NCBI RefSeq assembly: GCF_023091745.1
Contig: NC_068920.1
Coordinates: forward strand, 144,715,122-144,779,121
Length of the DNA: 64,000 nucleotides
Origin: Budorcas taxicolor
Lineage: Eukaryota > Chordata > Mammalia > Artiodactyla > Bovidae
Reading direction: 5' to 3'
Each line of letters opens with the position of its first letter. Positions within the stretch are counted from its first letter, which is position 1. The position numbers and the translations under genes were made by a program. The notes under the pieces were generated by a model. The model searched no databases and was not told the origin of the DNA. It saw nothing but the letters and a program-made list of their open reading frames with translations. Of the stretch, positions 57,569-64,000 are shown one piece after another.

Positions 57569-59630
57569 GTATCACCTTGCCAATTTCACATAAATAGCTA
57601 GTGGAAGAGTCAAGACTTTAGCCCAGGTTGTCTGGTTGAAAACTTATTTGGGGATTTCCAAATGTGCTTTGAAAGACTGTCCAGGCTGGAAGGGGAGAGA
57701 CTAAAAGATCTCTTGTCATCTGAGAAACTGCTGGATAGACCTGGGCCTCTTAAGCTCTCTGGCTGTACTAAATGTTTGAAGGTGTCATTAACAAGAGTCA
57801 GTACAGCGTTCAACCATCCTTAGGAAGCTGGGATTATGTAACGTGCCAGTTAGAGTTATTAAACAGGGATTTAGAAATCTCTGTCTAGGTTGGTTTTCAT
57901 CCAAATCTTTTAAGGCAAATAATTTCAAATAACTCTTTACTGTTACATCTATAAGTTCATACATCAAGTCAAGTGCTTAACACACTCAATATCCATCCAT
58001 CTTCACAATAGCTCCACAACATGGTAAACTATCCTCAAACTCCAGGTGTGAAAACTAAGGACCAGAGAAGTTGAGTAACTCTCCACCTTCTAGGGTTGCA
58101 CAGCTAATTCTGGGGGAGCCAGAATGAAGTTGCAAGTTTGCTCACCTCTGATGCCTCTGCTCCTTCTGCCGTTCCCCAGTTCCATTGGGAAGAGTCCTTC
58201 TTGCATCCCCCTCACATTTAATGAAAAACGTGTGCCTCCTTGTCTTCTCCTGCAGGATTTTTTTTTTTTTTTTTTTCAGAAATCCATGTGTCTTTGCTTC
58301 CTGGGAGTCACTTCCTCCTGACTTATGACTCAAGTTTTCATATCATTTGCCCTCCCAAGACCTTTGTTAGGGAATGCAGGGCAGGGAGAGTTCTAGGTAC
58401 AGTTTAAAATGATTTTTCCCCTCTTCCTATTTTTCGCTTTTATTTTTAACTGTGCTTCTCTCTGACAGCAACTCTGTTTGTCCTGACTTGCATCTGATAT
58501 CATGAGTCACTGGGGAGATATAATATGCTGATTGCCAAACCAGGTTATTGGTTTTTTTTTTCTTTTTCTATGACTCATTCTCTTCAAAATCCCTAATTTA
58601 TGATAAAAGTCAGTAAGGTGGAAGCACAGAAAATGTTTTGAGTGGGTTGTCTTATTATGTTTGAGCCACTTTGTCTCTTTTAACTCTCTGGTGAACAGCA
58701 TAAATCAGCATGTAGGCGTGAGAACCAGTGGTCAGTCGCAGCCCTGCATCAGGAACAGACAGGGTGATCTCTGAGGAGCAGTAGAGCTGGATTCAGAGGA
58801 TGAGTTCAACCCACAGCCCTGGAAGAAAGAAGACAAGAAAGTCTTTAATGAGATATTACTAATATTCCCATATATAGGCATCCAAAGGGCAAAGAGCAAT
58901 TTAAAACAAATTGAGGTACCACATTTCTAGTGAAGAAAAACTAAGCTGTCATCTTCTTAAAATATCACTGGAAAATGAAGCAAACTCAGATGCAAAATAG
59001 GAGCAGCGTTCAATAAGACTGCAGGGTAAACTAAGAAAACGTACTTGGCGATGAAGAGCAATGGGAAGCTTTTTGTTGTCCACTTTACTACATAAAGAAT
59101 CAGAATGTTAGGTCAGGACAGGAAACAGCGGATTTCACCCAATGCACGGCCACCTCCCACAGCCCCTTGGACCTGGGCAGCTTCTGCATGGTGGTCTCCA
59201 GTCTAGGGGGGCTTACTACATGCTTAGGTAAATATCATCAGAAATTCGCCAACAATGCACCAACTGTGTGCCCTGATCTCTCCCAGGAATAAGATACACA
59301 AGTGACATCCTTGTCTCTGAACTGATTAGGTTGTAAGAAGACAAACTCCTCACCCAGACCCATGCACTATTTCCCTGGTGCCCCAGCCTTGCTCTAAGCA
59401 TCTTCCCTTAGTCTGGGCAGTAGCCCAAGCACAAAAATCAGGCAGTTTCTAAGTAGCTACAGACACAGCCTTTTGTCCCTGGGTTGTGTGTAGGAGTCAG
59501 CCTTTACCAGGAGCTATGTCAGTGGCTCGACTGGGGGTTTTCCCAGAATCCCAGGAGAAGCATCTCTTCCTGAATTGCCATAGCTGGTTAACCTGCACCC
59601 TTCTTCTGATTTAAGTGGTCTCCTCCTGTT
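57569..59630. other. No gene seen; 2 kb mostly unique
   Basis: Minus-strand MIR-like text at about 57970-58130 ('gtgaaaactaaggaccagag', 'gggttgcacagctaattctg'). T-run at 58258-58276. No frame above about 70 codons outside this. Confidence 0.45.
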
Positions 59631-59631
59631 A

Positions 59632-60010
59632 TAGGCTGATTGTATCACCCACCCCAAAATCTATATGTTGAAGCCTTAAATCCCAATGTGACTGTATTTG
59701 AACACCTGGTAGCTCAGTGTTAAGGAATCTGCCTGCCAGTGCAGGAAATACAGACCTTGCCCTGGGTCGAGAACATCCCCTGGAGGAAGAAATGGCAGCG
59801 CACTCCAGTATTCTTGCCTGGGAAATCCCATGGCCAGAGGAGCCTGGTGGGCTACAGTCCATGGGGTTACAAAGAGTTGGACACGACTGAGGGATCAACA
59901 ACAAGAAGTTTAAGGAAGTAATTAAGATTAGTAAGGTCATGAGAGTGGGGCCCTAACCAGAGCAGGCTGATGTTTCTGCAAGAAGAGGAAGAGACACCAG
60001 AGCCGCGCAT
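59632..60010 (+). mobile_element. MaLR/MLT1-type LTR left part, interrupted by a SINE
   Basis: 'ctatatgttgaagccttaaa', 'aatgtgactgtatttgaaca' before the SINE and 'aggaagtaattaagattagt', 'agaggaagagacaccagag' after it follow the MaLR LTR order. Confidence 0.65.
59701..59905 (+). mobile_element. Bov-tA SINE nested in MaLR LTR
   Basis: Head 'acctggtagctcagtgttaa', body, tail with (CAA)n. Confidence 0.92.
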
Positions 60011-60657
60011 GTCTTGAGGAAAGGCCACGTGTAGATCTTGAAGGGTAAGTAAGAGTTCACAGATGGGGAAGAGAGAGACCAGTGTCCCAGGGAGAGGAGC
60101 CATGTGTGAGGCCGAAGGGAGATGTGGGAACGTGAGGCGTGTCTGAGGAGGGCAAGTGCGCTGGCCTGGAGACAGCTCGTGGTTCTGGTTTAGAAGGAGC
60201 TCTGGTCGCCGGCACCACAGAGGCCATGGTTTCTGCCAGTTTACTTTCAGCAAATTTCTCTCCAGATGGGGAAGGAGCAGTTCCTGGGCTCTTTGAGTCC
60301 ACATTTCTGCTGAGACAAATCTTAATACCTGACAAATGACAGGTATAATCATTTTTTTAAGCAGCAATTTACCTGGAGTGGGAGAGGAAGGCCTGGGAAA
60401 AATACAGTTCTCTCCCTCCCTCTCCTAAGTGTAGGCTTCATTGAAACAGCACCAAAAATAAAGAAATTAAACTTTGCCTTTCGTTGATAGGCTCTCACTG
60501 ACAATTCTACCATCAGATCAAAGACTCAGGGAGGAGAGCTATGCCATGTTTTAAGATCCTTTATCTGATAAACAACAGAACACGGGTTCAGTCTCAGATC
60601 TTTAATTCTAAAACTGTCCTCCTCAAGCATGTTCCCTCTCTCAGATGTTGAATTTTT
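60011..60657. other. No gene seen
   Basis: Frames 59867-60367 and 60057-60335 on the minus strand overlap in different frames and run into the LTR and SINE, so they are not supported as genes. Confidence 0.4.
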
Positions 60658-60834
60658 TTTTTGTATTAAGTTTTTTATTTTTTTAATTTTAAAATCTTTA
60701 ATTCTTACATGTGTTCCCAAACATGAACCCCCTTACCACCTCCCTCCCCATAACATCTCTGTGGGTCATCCCCATGCACCAGCCCCAAGCATGCTGTATC
60801 CTGCGTCAGACATAGACTAGCGATTCAATTCTTA
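60658..60834 (-). mobile_element. Young ruminant L1 tail with perfect 16-bp target duplication
   Basis: Minus-strand L1 3' UTR ('catcccatgcaccagccc'-like region at about 60769-60785 and 'tcctgcgtcagacatagact'). 'cagatgttgaattttt' occurs at 60642-60657 and 60835-60850. T-rich left end = poly-A tail. Confidence 0.9.
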
Positions 60835-61121
60835 CAGATGTTGAATTTTTATAGAGAAATAAGAGCAATTCAATGTATTACAATAACTTATTTTTCTGAC
60901 CTTAGGAAAATGTCCAACAATTGCCTACATTACCTATGGAATAAGCAGTTCACCTTGGAACCATGGACTGTCACCTCCCTGAGAAAGTTAAGTGATTACT
61001 TTCAGGGGAAAAGTGCACATTTACGTTTTGAGAAACAATGTATTCAAGGTGGCTAACCCAGCGCCTTATATACAATAATTTCTCAGTAAATGTTAGGTAT
61101 TATTAATATGAATAAAAACAT

Positions 61122-61273
61122 ATTCTCCTAATTGTGTGTTTATATATATAATATATACACAATTGGGAAAATGTTGTTTTTCCTAATATATGTATGTATG
61201 TGTACATATTAGGAAAAACAACATTTTCCCAATTGTGTATATATTATATGTATAAACACACAATTAGGAGAAT
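61122..61273. repeat. Near-perfect 68-bp inverted repeat
   Basis: Left arm 61122-61189 and right arm 61206-61273 are complementary at 67 of 68 positions, with a 16-base spacer (61190-61205). Arm sequence begins ATTCTCCTAATTGTGTGTTT. It could extrude a cruciform. I recognise no transposon ends or target duplication. Confidence 0.9.
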
Positions 61274-61284
61274 CATTTTTTAAC

Positions 61285-61289
<5 letters not shown>

Positions 61290-61325
<36 letters not shown>
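61290..61325. repeat. (TA)18 microsatellite
   Basis: Uninterrupted alternating A-T, between the inverted repeat and a SINE. Confidence 0.97.
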
Positions 61326-61332
<7 letters not shown>

Positions 61333-61337
61333 AATAT

Positions 61338-61545
61338 GGGCTTCCCCAGTGGCTCATCGGTAAAGAATCCACCAGCAATGCAGTAGACACAGAAGACACA
61401 GGTTCAGTCCCTCAGTTGGGAAGATCCCCTGGACAAGGGCATGGAAAACTACTCCAGTATTCTTGCCTGGAGAATCCTCAGAGACGGAAGAGCCTGGTGG
61501 GCTACAGTCCATGGGATCACAAAGAATTAGACACAACTGGAGTAA
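61338..61545 (+). mobile_element. Bov-tA SINE joined to BovB
   Basis: Full head ('gggcttccccagtggctcat') and body. Its 3' end passes without spacer into BovB RT sequence at about 61546. Confidence 0.93.
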
Positions 61546-62620
61546 CTATGCCAAAGCCTTTGACTGTGTGGATCACAATAAACTGTGGAAAATTCTGAAA
61601 GAGATGGGAATACTAGACTACCTGAACTGCCTCTTGAGAAACCTGTATGCAGGTCAGGAAGCAACAGTTAGAACTGGACATGGAACAACAGACTGGTTCC
61701 AAATAGGAAAAGGTGTACATCAAGGCTGTATATTATCACCCCACTTATTTAATTTCTATGCAGAGTACATCATGAGAAATGCTGGGCTGGGAGAAGCACA
61801 AGTTGGAATCAAGATTGCCAGGAGAAATATCAATAACCTCAGATATGCAGATGACACCACCCTTATGGCAGAAAGTGAAGAGGAGCTAAAAAGCCTCTTG
61901 ATTAAAGTGAAAGAGGAAAGTGAAAAAGTTGACTTAAAGCTCAACATTCAGAAAACGAAGATCATGGCATCCGGTCCCATCACTTCATGGGAAACAGATG
62001 GGGAAACAGTGGTAACAGTATCAGACTTTAATTTTTTGGGTTCCAAAATCACTGCAGATGGTGACTGTAGCCATGAAGTTAAAAGACGCTTACTCCTTGG
62101 AAGGAAAGTTATGACCAACCTAGATAGCATATTCAAAAGCAGAGACATTACTTTGCCAACAAAGGTCCGTCTAGTCAAGGCTATGGTTTTTCCAGTGGTC
62201 ATGTATGGATGTGAGAGTTGGACTGTGAAGACGGCTGAGCGCCGAAGAATTGATGCTTTTGAACTGTGGTGTTGAAGAAGACTCTTGAGAGTCCCTTGGA
62301 CTGCAAGGAGATCCAACCAGTCCATTCTAAAGGAGATCAGTCCTGGGTGTTCATTGGAAGGATTGATGCTGAGGCTGAAACTCCAATACTTTGGCCACCT
62401 CATGTGAAGAGTTGATTCATTGGAAAAGACCCCGATACTGGGAGGGATTGGAGGCAGGAGGAGAAGGGGATGACAGAGGATGAGATGGCTGGATGGTATC
62501 ACCGACTCAATGGACATGAGTTTGGGTGAACTCTGGGAGTTGGTGATGGACAGGGAGGCCTGGCGTGCTGCAATTCATGGGATCGCAAAGAGTCGGACAT
62601 GACTAAGTGACTGAACTGAA
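61546..62620 (+). mobile_element. BovB RT to 3' end, with the longest open frame in the window
   Basis: Starts inside RT motif A (N-Y-A-K-A-F-D) and runs to the pentamer tail. The frame 61463-62275 (270 codons, first in-frame ATG at 61511 within the SINE) fuses about 28 SINE-coded residues to BovB RT. Y-A-D-D is at residues 128-131. The conserved Asp that should precede Y-A-K-A-F-D is lost at the junction: Asn is encoded instead. The frame ends where a Trp codon (TGG) has become TGA. It is therefore an incomplete and presumably inactive RT fragment, despite its length. Confidence 0.95.
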
Positions 62621-62696
62621 GCGACTGAGTATGTATGCATGTTATGTATACAGTATAGAAGGTAAATGGGAATTTAAAACAAAGTATTGTTTATAT

Positions 62697-62988
62697 CAGT
62701 CAGTCCTGAAAGAAATCAACCCTGAGTGTTCATTGGAAGGATTAATGTGAAGTTGAAGCTCCAAAACTTTGATCACCTGATGCAAAGAGCCAACTCACTG
62801 GAAAAGACCCTGATGTTGGGAAAGATTGAAGGCAAGATGAGAAGTGGGTGGCAGAGGATGAGATGGGTAGATGGCATCATTGACTCAGTGGACATGAATC
62901 TGAGCAAACTCTGGGTGATAGTGAAGGACGGGGAAGCTTGACATGCTGCAACCTATGAATCCTCAAAGAGTCAGACATGATTTAGTGA
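62697..62988 (+). mobile_element. Second BovB 3' tail, tandem orientation
   Basis: About 290 bases of an older, more diverged BovB 3' end, 75 bases after the previous BovB tail and in the same orientation. The 71-codon frame 62726-62941 is a C-terminal fragment. Confidence 0.9.
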
Positions 62989-64000
62989 ACGAACAATTGT
63001 TCATAAATGCATTGATTTAATTTACTCATTTCTTTATTCAACCAATATTTCCTGAACATCAACATTCTCTAGATCTTTCAGATCAAAGCTTAAATGGTTT
63101 ACATCTGTAAGCTCCAGAAGGAGCTAAGAATCAATCAGCCTTTGTTAGCAGAAGAGTCTGGCAAATGGTATAAACTTTGATAACATCTTCATATAACAAT
63201 GATTTTGTAAGATTTTCTATAAAGAGAAGGAAGAGATAATCCCATATTTCCTCTCTTATAGTTGATTGATTCCTTTTAGTTATTAATAGATCAGAAAATC
63301 TCTTAGCATTGAAACTCCCTGTCAGTCATGCCATGAAAATGTTTGCTTTTGTCAAATTTGGAAAAGCCACCATCACATTTCTCTTATTTAAAAGATATAT
63401 ATTAATAATTTGAGGTCATTTCAAGGTTTCCTGGCAGTTAGAATTCATACACACTTTGACTGGACATCATTAACCAGTTTGTGACAGCATATTTGTTATA
63501 ATGATGTATTATGGGTTTGTTATTTTTGTGAATGTCAGTATTTTCATTCGGATCAGGAAGAATTTAAACAGTTATTATAGTAATTCTATGTAATCTAATT
63601 TTCTGCTAAAAATGTAGGGTATTTTAATTGTATCTGCTGCATTATCAAGTATATTCTTAGAAGGGTAGAACTTATGTTTCAAATTATCTGCTCATAATTT
63701 TGTATATTTGATGATTGGGAGGGTTTTCCACAGATTAGTTTCTGGCTTCATATATTTTGAGATCTGCTTTTCTGATACTCCCCACATGTTTCTGGTGCTG
63801 TGGGGTAAGTTTGAACTAACCTCTGACCCTGCACTTTGGGTCATAGCATTGGGTGAGTTGAAACCAGGGTAGTAGGAATATTTCTAGACTCCTTTCCTAC
63901 TCAAAATTGGTTAGCAGTAACTCAGTTTTCCTGGAAATGAGTGTGAGACGTAAATTCATTTCAGTAAGCCCAAACTGATCCCAACTCAGAATCTTCCCAG
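62989..64000. other. No gene seen; AT-rich unique sequence
   Basis: The last kilobase has no recognised repeat and no notable open frame. Confidence 0.5.

Noticed and set aside
61463..62275. 270-codon frame as a functional reverse-transcriptase gene
   Set aside because: It is a BovB fragment. The motif-A Asp is missing at the SINE junction, the endonuclease is absent and the C terminus is cut by a Trp-to-stop change.

Overview
The window is mammalian and almost certainly from a bovid (cattle, bison, buffalo, sheep or goat). The evidence is the repeat content. There are many tRNA-headed Bov-tA SINEs, dimeric BOV-A2 SINEs, BovB (RTE-type) LINE pieces, ruminant L1 tails and one CHR-type cetartiodactyl SINE. 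BovB together with Bov-tA/BOV-A2 is diagnostic of ruminants. The base composition, microsatellites and lack of long open frames fit intergenic or intronic DNA. I found no host protein-coding gene, no exon that could be defended, no functional tRNA or rRNA gene and no CRISPR-like array. Nearly every long open frame is the translation of a retroelement or of simple sequence.

Layout. 0-9 kb: L1 tails, SINEs, a CHR SINE, and unique sequence with old L2/MIR/hAT scraps. 9-11.2 kb: an MLT1-type LTR split by a second LTR-like insert, then a separate solo LTR with TG/CA ends and a 4-bp target duplication. 11.3-18.9 kb: SINEs and a layered L1 block that carries two BovB insertions in opposite orientations. 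18.9-21.7 kb: mostly unique DNA. 21.7-26.1 kb: an L1 tail, the longest BovB copy (about 2.7 kb, endonuclease to 3' end, broken by stops and frameshifts) and a fragment of L1 ORF1. 26.1-29 kb: unique, locally GC-richer. 29-31.7 kb: an old MaLR-type LTR hit by several younger insertions, plus a BovB tail. 32.8-33.7 kb: L1 with a long (CA)n tract. 36.4-41.3 kb: BovB, an MLT1 fragment and a decayed ERVL/MaLR-like internal region on the minus strand. 42.8-43.9 kb: an L1 3' end whose (TA)n tract has collected three SINEs. 44-52 kb: mostly unique, with an unrecognised 69-bp-period array and an unrecognised dispersed repeat. 53.7-56.4 kb: a cluster of BovB pieces including a 5'-inverted copy. 56.4-64 kb: unique DNA, SINEs, a young L1 tail, a near-perfect 68-bp inverted repeat, and a SINE joined directly to a BovB reverse-transcriptase reading frame.

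The interest lies in retroelement interplay. Bov-tA SINEs are understood to be mobilised by BovB machinery. Several loci here record this interplay: clean target-site duplications, a probable template-switch chimera and a probable twin-priming inversion. I see no undescribed multi-gene system. The least explained structures are the 69-bp array near 47.3 kb, the 46.9/49.4 kb repeat pair and the 61.1 kb inverted repeat. All family names come from recognition by eye, without database comparison; boundaries are good to about 5-20 bases unless a target-site duplication fixes them.
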